The notes under the pieces are model-generated. The model searched no databases. It saw nothing but the letters and a program-made list of their open reading frames with translations, and was not told the DNA's origin. Position numbers and translations under genes: made by a program. From the NCBI GenBank assembly GCA_965219705.1, contig OZ244789.1, positions 1,736,001-1,800,000 on the forward strand: 64,000 bases of DNA, read 5' to 3'. Below, one piece after another: positions 33,589 to 42,574 of this stretch (its first letter is position 1; every line of letters starts with the position of its first letter). Origin of the DNA: JAJECS01 sp965219705. Its GTDB lineage: Bacteria; Chloroflexota; UBA11872.

Positions 33589-34473
33589 ATGGACGCCACG
33601 ATCGAGGACTTTGTCGAATATCTGCGCATCGAGCGTGGGTTGTCGGCGAACACGCTGTCCGCGTATCGCAGTGACCTCAATCAGTTTCGCGAATACATGG
33701 CTCGCTCCGGGCGCGGCTCCTGGAACCTGCCTCCGGTCTTCGTGCGCGGGTACATGAATGAGCTGATCCAGCGCGAGTACCAGCCATCGTCGCAGGCGCG
33801 AAAGCTTGCGGCGCTGAAGTCCCTGTATCGCTATCTGCTGGGTTCGGGTGCGGTCGCGAGCGACCCCACGGCGGGGCTCGATGGCGCTCGCGTCAAGAAG
33901 CGCCTCCCGCAGACCCTGAGCCGCGCGCAGGCTGAGCGCCTCCTGCAGGAAGCCGCCAGCGGTCGGGCACCCGAGCATCTGCGTGACCGGGCCATGCTCG
34001 AGGCGCTCTATGCCACCGGCATGCGCGTGTCCGAGCTCGCGGCGCTCGACTTTGCCGATGTGGACCAGGCTGGCGAGATGATCACGCTCGCGCGCGACGG
34101 CGCCGGCGAACGCCGCGTGCCGCTCAGGGGCCGAGCCTTGGTTGCCGTGGAGGAATACTTGATGGCCGGTCGCCCCAAACTCAAGCCGCACCCATCCGAA
34201 CCGGCGCTGTTTCTCAATCACCGCGGCGCGCGTCTCACGCGCCAGGGATTCTGGCTCATCATCAAGACCTACGCCCGCCGGGCCGGCATCAAGGCCCACA
34301 TCACGCCCCACACGCTGCGGCATTCGTTCGCGGCGCACCGGCTGCGGGCGGAAGGCAACGTGCGCCAGGTGCAGCAGCTGCTCGGGCACGCCAGTCTTGC
34401 CACGACGCAGATCTACGCTGAGGTCGCGGCCGCCCAACCCGACGACGATCAGGCCGAGGCGACCGCTGTCTAA
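33589..34473 (+). CDS. XerC/D-like tyrosine recombinase lacking the catalytic lysine
   Basis: A 294-residue Xer-type recombinase: N-terminal SAM-like core-binding domain (1-100) then the catalytic domain with Arg146 (TGMRVSEL), His241 and Arg244 (HTLRHSFAAH), His267 (LLGHASL) and nucleophile Tyr276 (ATTQIYAEV). The beta-hairpin lysine, normally in GKGNKER, is replaced: the segment reads LARDGAGERRVPL with Asp170 in that place and Arg169 beside it. Otherwise similar enough to chromosomal XerC/D to suggest dimer resolution. ATG 33589 is chosen because family homology starts there; longer upstream frame is noncoding. No adjacent integrated element is evident. Confidence 0.9.
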   Translation: MDATIEDFVEYLRIERGLSANTLSAYRSDLNQFREYMARSGRGSWNLPPVFVRGYMNELIQREYQPSSQARKLAALKSLYRYLLGSGAVASDPTAGLDGARVKKRLPQTLSRAQAERLLQEAASGRAPEHLRDRAMLEALYATGMRVSELAALDFADVDQAGEMITLARDGAGERRVPLRGRALVAVEEYLMAGRPKLKPHPSEPALFLNHRGARLTRQGFWLIIKTYARRAGIKAHITPHTLRHSFAAHRLRAEGNVRQVQQLLGHASLATTQIYAEVAAAQPDDDQAEATAV

Positions 34474-34598
34474 CGCGGGACGATATCCGCGCTGACGGCT
34501 GGCAGCGGCGCTCATAACCGCTAGACTTGGATGATGGTCCGCGCCACCGGGTCACGCATGCTGGCACGTCGGTCTCACCGTGCACCGGACGACCTCCC

Positions 34599-37124
34599 AT
34601 GAAAGCGGTTGTCATGGCCGGCGGCGAAGGCTCGCGCCTGCGTCCGCTCACCCTCGAGCGGCCCAAGCCCATGATCACTCTGGGCCACGCCCCGGCCATC
34701 GAGCACGTCCTGCGGCTGCTCAAGCACCACGGGATCACCGACATCGTCATCTCGCTCCACTACCTCGGGTCGGTCATCGAAGACTATTTCCGGTCGGGCG
34801 AGGAGCTTGGGGTCAACATCACCTACACGCACGAGGATCGACCGCTCGGCACCGCCGGGAGCGTGGGGCTCGCCCGCCATCTGCTCGACGAGCCGTTCTT
34901 GGTGATCTCCGGTGACGCCCTCACGGACGTCGACCTCTCCGCGTTCGCACGCTTCTTCACCGAGCGGTCCGCGCGCGCCGCATTGCTGCTCTACCGCGTG
35001 GAGAATCCGCTCGAGTACGGCGTGGTCATCACCGAAGCCGATGGCAAAGTGCAGCGATTTCAGGAGAAACCCTCCTGGGGCGAGGTGCTCAGCGACACCG
35101 TCAACACGGGCATCTATGCGCTGCATCCGTCGGCGCTCGACTACATACCGCCTGGGCGTGAGGTGGACTTCAGCCTCGACGTATTCCCGGCCATGCTTCG
35201 CAACGGCGACGCCGTCTATGGCTATGTGGCCGACGGGTATTGGACCGACGTCGGCATGCTGGACGCTTACCGCCAGGCCAACGCCGACCTCGTCGCCGGC
35301 CGGGTCCGCCTGACGCACGCGCCCAGCTATGCGGAGGCCCGTCCCACGATCGACCCCACCGCCCGGGTGGACCCCTCGGCCCGGATCGTGGGTGCGGTGT
35401 ACGTCGGCCGTGAGTGCGAGGTGCGCGCCGGCGCGCTCCTTCGCGGACCCGCGATGGTTGGCGACCGCACGCTCGTGGACGAGCGGGCGGAGGTGCACGA
35501 AGCGGTCGTGCTCAGCAACGCCTACGTCGGCGTCGGCGCCAAGCTCGATCGCTGTGTCATCGGGCGCCACTGCCGCCTGGGACGTGCGGCCGCCGTCGGT
35601 CAGGGCGCGGTCGTCGGCGACGGGACCATCCTGGGCGATGAGTCGAACGTGCGCGCGGGCATCTGCGTCTGGCCTCGGAAGTACGTGGAAGACCGTGTGG
35701 TGATTGACCGCAATCTGGTTCACGGCAGCGGAGCGCGTCGGACAATCTTCGTGCACGGCGGCGTGGCCGGGTTGGCCAATGTGGAGCTCACGCCCGAGTT
35801 CGCCGCGCGGCTCGGCTCCGCCTGGGGATCGGCGCTGGCCCCAGGGTCCACCGTGGCCGCCAACCGCGACGAGACGCGCCCGGCGCGGATGTTCAAGCGG
35901 GCCCTGATGTCAGGCCTGGCATCGGTGGGCATCCGGACCGTCGACATCGGCGCCATGCCGTTCCCCGTGGCCCGTTTTGCCACCAGGACCCTTGAGGCCG
36001 TCGGCTGCACCCACATTCGACGCTCGCCTTATGACCCGGGAGCGATTGATGTTCGCTTTCTGGACGATCGCGGCATTGACATTCGCCCCAGCGACGAGCG
36101 CAAGATCGAAACCATCTTCAGCCGCGAAGACTTTCGCCGCGTCGGCGCCGCCGACATCGCCGAGATCACCGCATCGGATCCCGTCAGCGCCTACGGCGAT
36201 GCCTTGCTCGGCGAGATTCGGCAACCGCTCAAACGAACCCTGGGGCTGGTCGTGGACTACATGGGGGGCGTGTGCGGCGAAGTCCTGCCGCCGCTGCTCG
36301 CACGACTCGGAGTGCGTGAGACGGCTATCGATGCCTCGTCCAGCAGCGCGGCGGTACCCGCGCGCGCCGATCTGGAAGCGCGGCGCGCCCGGCTCGGTCG
36401 CATCGTGCCAGCGGTCGAGGCGGCCTTCGGCGCGCTGATCGACGCGGATGGCAACCGCGTGTGGATCACGGATGAGCGCGGCCGGCCACTGGATGCCCTT
36501 GAAGCGGCCGGCTTAGTGTTGGCGGTGTTGCGCGAGGCAGGGCTTTCGGGAACGGTCGCGCTGCCGTTCACGGTGCCGGAGAGCGTGTTCCGCTACGCCG
36601 CGGACCTGGGGTTCGCGCCGCACCGCACGCCGACCAACGTTCCGGCGATGATGCGCGCGGCGGTGCAAGGTGACGCGGTGCTCACGGTCAACGGCCGGGA
36701 CGCCTATGGCTTTCCGTCGCTGCACGCGGGCCCGGACCCGATGGCGACGGTTGTTCGCCTCGTGGCCGGGTTGGCGGCCGCGAACCGGGCGGTCAGTGCG
36801 CACGTGGCTGCGCTCCCGGAATTTACCGTCGCCCGCCGCGAGGTTCGCGTGGATTGGGAACGGCGCGGGGCGGTGATGCGGCGCCTCAACAGTCACAGCC
36901 AGCGCCGCGACGAAGGCGCGCTGGATGGGGTGGTCATTGGCGCGCCGGGCGAGCGTGCGGTCGTCGTCCCGGATGTCGACGCGCCGGCGTTTCGAATTCT
37001 CGCCGAAGCCGGTACCCAAGCCCTGGCCGAGACGCTCGCCGATGAGATCGGCGCCTTCGTCGCGCACGCGGCCCAAAATGGCGCTGATGGGGCCCGAGAC
37101 GGGACGGCGGATCGCCGCCCGTGA
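34599..37124 (+). CDS. Sugar-1-phosphate nucleotidyltransferase fused to a degenerate phosphomannomutase domain
   Basis: 841 residues. The N-terminal 230 form a nucleotidyltransferase (VVMAGGEGSRLRPLT, ERPKPM, then VISGDALTDVDL, FQEKP and VNTGIYAL), followed by left-handed beta-helix hexapeptide repeats (about 250-370), then a mutase-like domain to the end. In the latter the catalytic TASHNP is replaced by IRRSPYDPGAI, the metal loop by IDADGNRVW, and no RxSGTEP is present, so mutase activity is probably lost. This architecture is known in actinobacteria, cyanobacteria and Chloroflexi, annotated as mannose-1-phosphate guanylyltransferase. ATG 34599 fits the family N-terminus. Likely makes GDP-mannose or a related NDP-sugar for the gmd module. 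Confidence 0.9.
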   Translation: MKAVVMAGGEGSRLRPLTLERPKPMITLGHAPAIEHVLRLLKHHGITDIVISLHYLGSVIEDYFRSGEELGVNITYTHEDRPLGTAGSVGLARHLLDEPFLVISGDALTDVDLSAFARFFTERSARAALLLYRVENPLEYGVVITEADGKVQRFQEKPSWGEVLSDTVNTGIYALHPSALDYIPPGREVDFSLDVFPAMLRNGDAVYGYVADGYWTDVGMLDAYRQANADLVAGRVRLTHAPSYAEARPTIDPTARVDPSARIVGAVYVGRECEVRAGALLRGPAMVGDRTLVDERAEVHEAVVLSNAYVGVGAKLDRCVIGRHCRLGRAAAVGQGAVVGDGTILGDESNVRAGICVWPRKYVEDRVVIDRNLVHGSGARRTIFVHGGVAGLANVELTPEFAARLGSAWGSALAPGSTVAANRDETRPARMFKRALMSGLASVGIRTVDIGAMPFPVARFATRTLEAVGCTHIRRSPYDPGAIDVRFLDDRGIDIRPSDERKIETIFSREDFRRVGAADIAEITASDPVSAYGDALLGEIRQPLKRTLGLVVDYMGGVCGEVLPPLLARLGVRETAIDASSSSAAVPARADLEARRARLGRIVPAVEAAFGALIDADGNRVWITDERGRPLDALEAAGLVLAVLREAGLSGTVALPFTVPESVFRYAADLGFAPHRTPTNVPAMMRAAVQGDAVLTVNGRDAYGFPSLHAGPDPMATVVRLVAGLAAANRAVSAHVAALPEFTVARREVRVDWERRGAVMRRLNSHSQRRDEGALDGVVIGAPGERAVVVPDVDAPAFRILAEAGTQALAETLADEIGAFVAHAAQNGADGARDGTADRRP

Positions 37125-37456
37125 TGACGGATGCGGCGACGACGCCGACCGGCCTGCGGCGGGTGGGCGAGCGCGCGCTCACGATCACGTGGGCCGACGG
37201 CGCGGAGTCAACCCTTCCATTGCGCGAAATCCGTCTTGCCTGTGGCTGCGCCGTGTGCCGTAACGAGCTCACCGGCGCTCCCCAACTCGATCCGGACACC
37301 GTTCCGTCCGACATAGGCGCGGTGCGCATCGCCCCGGTCGGCCACTACGCTCTGACCTTCACCTGGACGGATGGCCATGCAACGGGCATCTATCCATGGG
37401 AGGACTTGCGCGCCCTGGCCGATGGATTCGGCGCGACGCATGGAGGCGGCGCCTAG
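37121..37456 (+). CDS. DUF971 (GBBH-like N-terminal) protein
   Basis: A 111-residue protein with the DUF971 fold also found at the N-terminus of gamma-butyrobetaine hydroxylases: LTITWADGAESTLPLREIRL, then the Cys motif ACGCAVC, and YALTFTWTDGHATGIYPWED. The Cys residues may bind zinc. The start is GTG 37121 or ATG 37124, overlapping the fusion protein's stop. Related proteins are linked with iron-sulfur maintenance (ApbC/Mrp), which is known for the family in some organisms and unproven here. Confidence 0.88.
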   Translation: MMTDAATTPTGLRRVGERALTITWADGAESTLPLREIRLACGCAVCRNELTGAPQLDPDTVPSDIGAVRIAPVGHYALTFTWTDGHATGIYPWEDLRALADGFGATHGGGA

Positions 37457-38040
37457 TCGGCAGGCGGTGCCTGTCGCGAGGCCTTCGCGATTGCCCCTGC
37501 CAACGTCCGCGCCAACTCCGGCTCCCGGGAGAACAGCGCCTGGCTGGTGGCCTGCAGCGCCAGCCGCCTTCGTGGAGTCTCCTCGAGACGACCAAGACCG
37601 ACGATGGCCGTGCTGGGGTCGCCGGACACCGCGGCCGCCAGCGGAATGGCCAGGGCGGCCGCCGTCGCGGCGTCGGCGCACAGATCGGCCAGCTGCACGA
37701 TCTGGCCCGCGCACGCCGCACACCTCCGGGCCAGCGGCGTCAGCACGTGCGGTCCGATCATGCGCTGGGAGGGATTCGGTGATGCCAACAGCGCTGCCGC
37801 GAGCGTCAGTGTGCTCCGGCTGGAGGCTGCCGACTCTCCGAGCGCTTCGCCGATGGCGTGGCCGAGGTGCGTCGCCGCCTGCGGGCTGATCGCGCCGGTG
37901 CCCGGGCTTTGAAGCTCGGGAGCGCGCGCCGCCGCCGCAATCCCGTCCAGGGCCTCGCGCGCGCCGCCGTCCAACCAGGCGCGGGCCGCCGCCCGGCCGC
38001 TCGCCCGGAGCAGCCGCAGCGTCTCCCGCTCGATCCGCAC
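37453..38040 (-). CDS. Hypothetical Ala-rich helical protein
   Basis: About 195 residues from GTG 38040, which lies 17 bp after the aldolase stop. Alternating Ala/Leu helices (STLTLAAALLASPNPSQRMI, AATAAALAIPLAAAVSGDPS) suggest a HEAT-like or helical bundle fold, not membrane segments. Its 3' end overlaps the end of the DUF971 gene by 4 bp tail-to-tail. Not recognised. Coding is supported by tight spacing to fba and lack of a competing frame. Confidence 0.5.
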   Translation of the reverse strand: MRIERETLRLLRASGRAAARAWLDGGAREALDGIAAAARAPELQSPGTGAISPQAATHLGHAIGEALGESAASSRSTLTLAAALLASPNPSQRMIGPHVLTPLARRCAACAGQIVQLADLCADAATAAALAIPLAAAVSGDPSTAIVGLGRLEETPRRRLALQATSQALFSREPELARTLAGAIAKASRQAPPAD

Positions 38041-38057
38041 GGGGATGAGTTGTCGGC

Positions 38058-39104
38058 CTAGGCCGGCGCCGCGTACTCGCTGGCCATGGCGTCCAGCCCG
38101 ATATGCGGCACGCGGGATCCCTGACCGCCCATCCCAAACGCCTGCATGCGCTCCAGGCACACTTGCTTCATCGCGTCGCGCGCCGGGCTCAGGTACTTGC
38201 GCGGATCGAACTCGCCCGGGTCTTCATGCAGCACCTTGCGAATGGCCCCGGTGATGGCCATGCGGTTGTCGGTGTCGACGTTGATCTTGCGCACCCCATG
38301 GCGAATGCCCGCTTGGATCTCCGCAATGGGCACGCCATAGGTCTGCCGCATCTTGCCGCCATGGGCGTTGATCACGTCTTGTAGGTGCTGCGGCACGGAT
38401 GAGCTGCCGTGCATCACCAGGTGCGTATTGGGCAGGCGCCGGTGGATCTCCCGAATGCGGTCCATCACCAGCACGCCCGCGTCGGGCTTGCGGCTGAACT
38501 TGTAAGCGCCGTGGCTCGTGCCGATCGCCACCGCCAGCGCGTCCACGCCCGTCGCGGCCACGAACTCCTCAGCCTGGTCCGGATCGGTGAGCAGCTGCTC
38601 GCGATCGATCGGACCCTCGGCGCCGTGCCCGTCTTCCTGGTCGCCGAGTCCGGTTTCCAGGCTTCCGAGTACGCCCAGCTCGCCTTCAACTGTCACTCCC
38701 TTGGCGTGGGCCATCGTCACGACCTCACGCGTTACGGCAACGTTGTACTCGTAGGAGGCTGGCGTCTTGCCGTCGGCCTCGAGCGACCCATCCATCATCA
38801 CGCTCGTAAATCCCTGCTCGATCGCGCTCGCGCAAGTTTCGGGGCTGTTGCCATGGTCCTGGTGCATCGCCACGGGCACGTGTGGATAGAGCTGGGCGGC
38901 GGCCAGCATCAGGTGGCGGAGATATATGTCGTTGGTGTACTCGCGCGCGCCGCGGCTGGCCTGGATGATCACCGGCGCGTCCGCCTCGTCCGCCGCCTCC
39001 ATGATGGCCTGGATCTGCTCCATGAAGTTCACGTTGAACGCGGCGATCCCATAGTCGTTGGCGGCCGCGTGGTCCAGCAGCACGCGCATGGGCGCCAGCG
39101 GCAT
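38058..39104 (-). CDS. fba: Class II fructose-bisphosphate aldolase
   Basis: A 348-residue zinc aldolase that cleaves fructose-1,6-bisphosphate. MHQDHGNS holds a zinc-binding His and the catalytic Asp, VEGELGVLG, AIGTSHGAYKF and LVMHGSSSVP the other zinc and phosphate residues, and RKINVDTDNRMA the C-terminal phosphate loop. ATG 39104 has GAGAGGAGAG upstream. Fits glycolysis/gluconeogenesis. The tagatose-bisphosphate variant is less likely. Confidence 0.95.
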   Translation of the reverse strand: MPLAPMRVLLDHAAANDYGIAAFNVNFMEQIQAIMEAADEADAPVIIQASRGAREYTNDIYLRHLMLAAAQLYPHVPVAMHQDHGNSPETCASAIEQGFTSVMMDGSLEADGKTPASYEYNVAVTREVVTMAHAKGVTVEGELGVLGSLETGLGDQEDGHGAEGPIDREQLLTDPDQAEEFVAATGVDALAVAIGTSHGAYKFSRKPDAGVLVMDRIREIHRRLPNTHLVMHGSSSVPQHLQDVINAHGGKMRQTYGVPIAEIQAGIRHGVRKINVDTDNRMAITGAIRKVLHEDPGEFDPRKYLSPARDAMKQVCLERMQAFGMGGQGSRVPHIGLDAMASEYAAPA

Positions 39105-39261
39105 CGGACGCTCTCCTCTCGGACACGATGGACCGCCGCCCATATCTGACGGGCAGCTGCGAGGTTCTTTCAAGAATACTTGGCGCGCCGACGGTGCTTG
39201 GCGCCAGTCCGGGACCATGGGTGCGGTAGCATGCCCCGCACTGCTGTGGGGAGTTGACGTC

Positions 39262-40002
39262 GTGGCCCAACGCAAGAACAACCGGCCCGTTCTCCTTGGT
39301 CCTAGCGGTCAGCCGCTGCCGGCCTCACCGCCACCGCCTCCGGCGGCGCCGCCAGCCGCCGAGCCATCTCCGCCAGTCGACGAGCCTGCGCCCGAGCCGC
39401 CAGGCGAGGCCCAGGCGGCGGAATCCGCGCCGGCGCCTGGCGAACCCGGCAAGGAAGACGCCCCGCCCCGCCCGTCGCCCGCGTATCAGGTGAGGGTGGC
39501 GCTCGATGTCGATCCGCGGCAGGTGCCGGCCGCGCTTGTGGTGCTGTTGCCCTTCGATCCGATGGAGGCCTACCGCACGCGCGTCGAGGCGGCACGCGAC
39601 CAGTTCTTCAAGTCGCGGGACACGCTCATCGCATCTGCCGAGGCGAGCCTGCGGGCGCGCGGGGTGAACGTGAAAGACCCGCGCCGCGCCGCGGCCAGCA
39701 TGATGGAGCGCCAGTTCATGGCCCAGGTCTGGGACTCGGCGTTTGGCGCGGTGTCCGGCGCGCAAGTGGGCTTGGTCTTCGCCGCCGCGCTGTCCGGCGG
39801 GGAGCAGGCCATCGGCACCATGCTGGTATCGCCCTTCGACGGCGGGCGCATGTGGGTCACCTCCCGCGCCACCGTTCTGGGCGACCGGTTTGGCGGCTGG
39901 GCCGTTCCGGTCCAGCGGGGCGACGCCATGCCGGCCACCGTGATCCTCAACCGCGACGCCCTCGCGCCGCTGCGCATGAACTTCGCCCGTATTCGGGTCT
40001 AG
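39262..40002 (+). CDS. Hypothetical protein with Pro-rich N-terminus
   Basis: 246 residues. After a short start (VAQRKNNRPVLLGPSGQPLP) comes a disordered Pro/Ala/Glu stretch (about 20-80), then a folded region with VRVALDVDPRQVPAALVVLL, an amphipathic helix RVEAARDQFFKSRDTLIASA, and a GlyAla-rich segment GAVSGAQVGLVFAAALSGG. GTG 39262 is chosen for its GGGGAG 9 bases upstream. No clear signal peptide. Not recognised; possibly a membrane-proximal or phage-shock-like factor, but that is a guess. Precedes the TetR gene. Confidence 0.6.
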   Translation: MAQRKNNRPVLLGPSGQPLPASPPPPPAAPPAAEPSPPVDEPAPEPPGEAQAAESAPAPGEPGKEDAPPRPSPAYQVRVALDVDPRQVPAALVVLLPFDPMEAYRTRVEAARDQFFKSRDTLIASAEASLRARGVNVKDPRRAAASMMERQFMAQVWDSAFGAVSGAQVGLVFAAALSGGEQAIGTMLVSPFDGGRMWVTSRATVLGDRFGGWAVPVQRGDAMPATVILNRDALAPLRMNFARIRV

Positions 40003-40076
40003 CCCGGTCCCGCCAGTTGACGACGGAAAACCGCGTAAGCCAAACTGACCCGGCAGTCAGTTCTCGTGGATCGGCC

Positions 40077-40727
40077 GTGCAACTCCGTCTTCCGGGGGCC
40101 CGTCGCAGTACGAAACGAGACGCCACCCGGCGCGCGCTGCTTGAATCCGCCCTCAACGTCTTTGGCGAAAAGGGCTATCACCGCGCGGCTGTCGACGACA
40201 TCGTCTCCCGCGCCGGTCGATCCAAGGGCACGGCCTACTTTCACTTCCCGAGCAAAGAGGCCATCTTCCGCGCCCTGGTTCGTGAGCTGGCGTCCAATCT
40301 CGTGGAGCGCGTCGAGCGGGAGCTCGTCGACGAGCCCACCGCCATCCATCGGCTCGACGCCGCGCTGCTCTCGGTCATCGACATCTTCACCAAGCACCGC
40401 ACGCTGGCGCGCGTCACGCTGGTCGAGGTCGCGGGCGCCGGGCGCGCCTTCGGCGACGATCTCCTGTTCGTGCGGCAGCAGTTCGCCGACTTGATTCGCC
40501 GGCACTTGGACGCCGCGGTTGCCGAGGGCACCCTCGAGCCGTGCAACACCGATCTCATCGCGACGGCCTGGTTTGGCGCCATCAGCGAGATCGTCGTCAA
40601 CTGGTTGCACGACCCGGACCACGGGCCGCTGCACATGACCTATCCCGCACTGCGGCACCTGTTGCTCCAGAGCGTGGGCATTGACGTCCGGCAACTTGCG
40701 GCGTCGAGGACCCCGGCCAATGCGTGA
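40077..40727 (+). CDS. TetR-family transcriptional regulator
   Basis: About 216 residues. The HTH is DDIVSRAGRSKGTAYFHFPS (about 41-60), preceded by TRRALLESALNVFGEKGYHR, a standard TetR N-terminus. The C-terminal ligand-binding domain is helical. GTG 40077 is preferred, TTG 40017 being an alternative. The stop overlaps the mqnE start, so it is cotranscribed with the menaquinone genes and probably controls either them or a linked function; the effector is unknown. Confidence 0.9.
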   Translation: MQLRLPGARRSTKRDATRRALLESALNVFGEKGYHRAAVDDIVSRAGRSKGTAYFHFPSKEAIFRALVRELASNLVERVERELVDEPTAIHRLDAALLSVIDIFTKHRTLARVTLVEVAGAGRAFGDDLLFVRQQFADLIRRHLDAAVAEGTLEPCNTDLIATAWFGAISEIVVNWLHDPDHGPLHMTYPALRHLLLQSVGIDVRQLAASRTPANA

Positions 40728-41826
40728 CGCGCCGACACGGCCGGACATGCGATTTCGCGACTCGGCGCTCGAGCCCATCTGGGACAGCGTTCAGCAAGGG
40801 CGGCGCCTGAGCGAGGCTGACGGGCTCCGCTGTCTCCACACGCCGGACATCCTGGGTCTGGGCCGCATCGCGGATTGGGCGGCTCGTCAACGCTCCGGCG
40901 ACCGCGTCTACTTCACGCTTAACGTCCACATCAATCCCACGAACATCTGCGTGCTGTCCTGCAAGTTTTGCGACTTCGCGGCCAAGCGCGGCGACGCCCA
41001 CGCCTACGAGTACTCGATCCCGCAGATCCTGGGGCAGATTCCGCCGGACGTGCACGAGGTCCATATCGTCGGCGGTCACCATCCAGACATCCCATTCGAC
41101 TGGTATGAGGACCTCCTGCGCGCGATCAAGGCCGAGCGGCCGGCTGTCCAAATCAAGGCCTTCACCGCGGCCGAGGTCGACTATTTCCACAAGCGCTTCA
41201 AGCTGTCGGACGCCGAGGTGCTGGAGCGCATGATCGCTGCCGGCCTCAGCTCGATGCCGGGCGGCGGCGCCGAAGTCTTCTCCGAGCGCGTCAGACGCGA
41301 GCTGTTTCGCGGCAAGGCCGGCGCCGACCGCTGGATCGAGATTCACCACCTGGCCCACCGCATGGGCCTCAAGTCCAACGCGACGATGCTCTATGGGCAT
41401 ATCGAGACGCCCGCCGAGCGCATCCACCACTTCCTGCGCCTCCGTGAGGCCCAGGACGTCACCGGTGGGTTCCTGTGCTTCATCCCCTTGGAATATCAGC
41501 TCGGCACCACGAATCTCGTGCCGCGTCACGCCAGCGCCATCGACGATCTGCGCATGATCGCCACGGCCCGGCTGATGCTCGACAACTTCCCGCACATCAA
41601 GGCCTACTGGGTGATGACCGGCGAGGAGACGGCCTCGATCGGTCTCAACTTTGGCGCCGACGATCTTGACGGCACCATCGGCACCGAGCGCATCGCCCAC
41701 GCGGCGCTTGCCGACAGCCCGGTAGGGGTTGCCCGGACACAGCTCGTGGGGCTCATCCGGTCGGCCGGCAAGGTGCCCGTGGAGCGCAATGCCACCTACA
41801 ACGTCATGCGCACCCATGCCGCATAG
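40720..41826 (+). CDS. mqnE: Aminofutalosine synthase MqnE
   Basis: Radical SAM enzyme joining 3-enolpyruvyl-benzoate-derived carboxyvinyl to SAM to form aminofutalosine. 368 residues with the cluster motif C77-x3-C81-x2-C84 (NICVLSCKFCDFAAKRG) and EVHIVGGHHPDIPFDWYEDL, SMPGGGAEVFSERVR and KSNATMLYGHIETPAERI, typical for MqnE. ATG 40720 overlaps the TetR stop by 8 bp. The next gene begins 8 bp inside its 3' end. Together with mqnA, mqnC and mqnD this forms the early futalosine pathway. Confidence 0.96.
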   Translation: MRDAPTRPDMRFRDSALEPIWDSVQQGRRLSEADGLRCLHTPDILGLGRIADWAARQRSGDRVYFTLNVHINPTNICVLSCKFCDFAAKRGDAHAYEYSIPQILGQIPPDVHEVHIVGGHHPDIPFDWYEDLLRAIKAERPAVQIKAFTAAEVDYFHKRFKLSDAEVLERMIAAGLSSMPGGGAEVFSERVRRELFRGKAGADRWIEIHHLAHRMGLKSNATMLYGHIETPAERIHHFLRLREAQDVTGGFLCFIPLEYQLGTTNLVPRHASAIDDLRMIATARLMLDNFPHIKAYWVMTGEETASIGLNFGADDLDGTIGTERIAHAALADSPVGVARTQLVGLIRSAGKVPVERNATYNVMRTHAA

Positions 41827-42574
41827 CCTCGGACGCATTCCCTACCTGAATACCGAGCCGTTTTTCGGCGATGACCCGGTCCGAGCCGAGGCGCGCACCG
41901 CAACCCCGCGGGCCATGATCGACCTGGTGCAAGGTGGTCAGGTCGACGTCGCGCCGCTGCCGGTGGTTGCGGCCTTCGACCACCCGGACCTGTTCATGCC
42001 GGTGGGCGGGATGGGCATCGCCACGCAGGCCGACGCCAAGTCCGTCCTCCTGTTCTCACAGGTTCCGCCCGCCGACCTTGGCGGTCGGCGCATTGGCGTC
42101 ATCGACGATACGGCCACGTCGGCCCGGTTGCTCGGCGTGCTCTTGCGCCGGCACTACGCTGTCGGCGGCTACCAGCTGGTGCCCTTGCAGGTGCCCGCCG
42201 ATGCCTTTCTGCTCATTGGGGACCGTGCGCTCCTGCAGTCGCCGCATGCTGCGCGGTATCCCTACGTCACCGATCTCGCCGCCGCCTGGCACGAGTGGAC
42301 CGGGCTTCCGTTCGTGTTCGCAGCCTGGATGCAGCGTGCGGGGGTGGCGGCCGCGAATGTCGCGGCAGCCGTGGACTATCTGGATCGTCAGCTCACTGTC
42401 AACCTTGCCGATCTCGGGGCGCTGGCTGCTCGACGCCCGGAGCTTGGGCTCGACGCGGAAGCGGTTCGCCGCTATCTCGGGACGTTCGAATACCGCTTCG
42501 GTCCGCGCACCTGGGCGGCGCTCGACCGATTCCAGGAGCTGGATGCGCAGGTGAGCGTCCAGGACGCCGCATGA
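41816..42574 (+). CDS. mqnA: Chorismate dehydratase MqnA
   Basis: 252 residues, periplasmic-binding-protein fold used here as an enzyme that dehydrates chorismate to 3-[(1-carboxyvinyl)oxy]benzoate. LGRIPYLNTEPFF, DVAPLPVVAAF and QADAKSVLLFS match the family. Overlaps mqnE by 11 bases and ends in an ATGA overlap with mqnC. Start ATG 41816. Confidence 0.93.
   Translation: MPHSLGRIPYLNTEPFFGDDPVRAEARTATPRAMIDLVQGGQVDVAPLPVVAAFDHPDLFMPVGGMGIATQADAKSVLLFSQVPPADLGGRRIGVIDDTATSARLLGVLLRRHYAVGGYQLVPLQVPADAFLLIGDRALLQSPHAARYPYVTDLAAAWHEWTGLPFVFAAWMQRAGVAAANVAAAVDYLDRQLTVNLADLGALAARRPELGLDAEAVRRYLGTFEYRFGPRTWAALDRFQELDAQVSVQDAA

Noticed and set aside
33421..34515. N-terminal extension of the LarA-family frame by several hundred residues
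   Set aside because: The added part is antisense to the Xer gene and the family begins at RVTLAYG.
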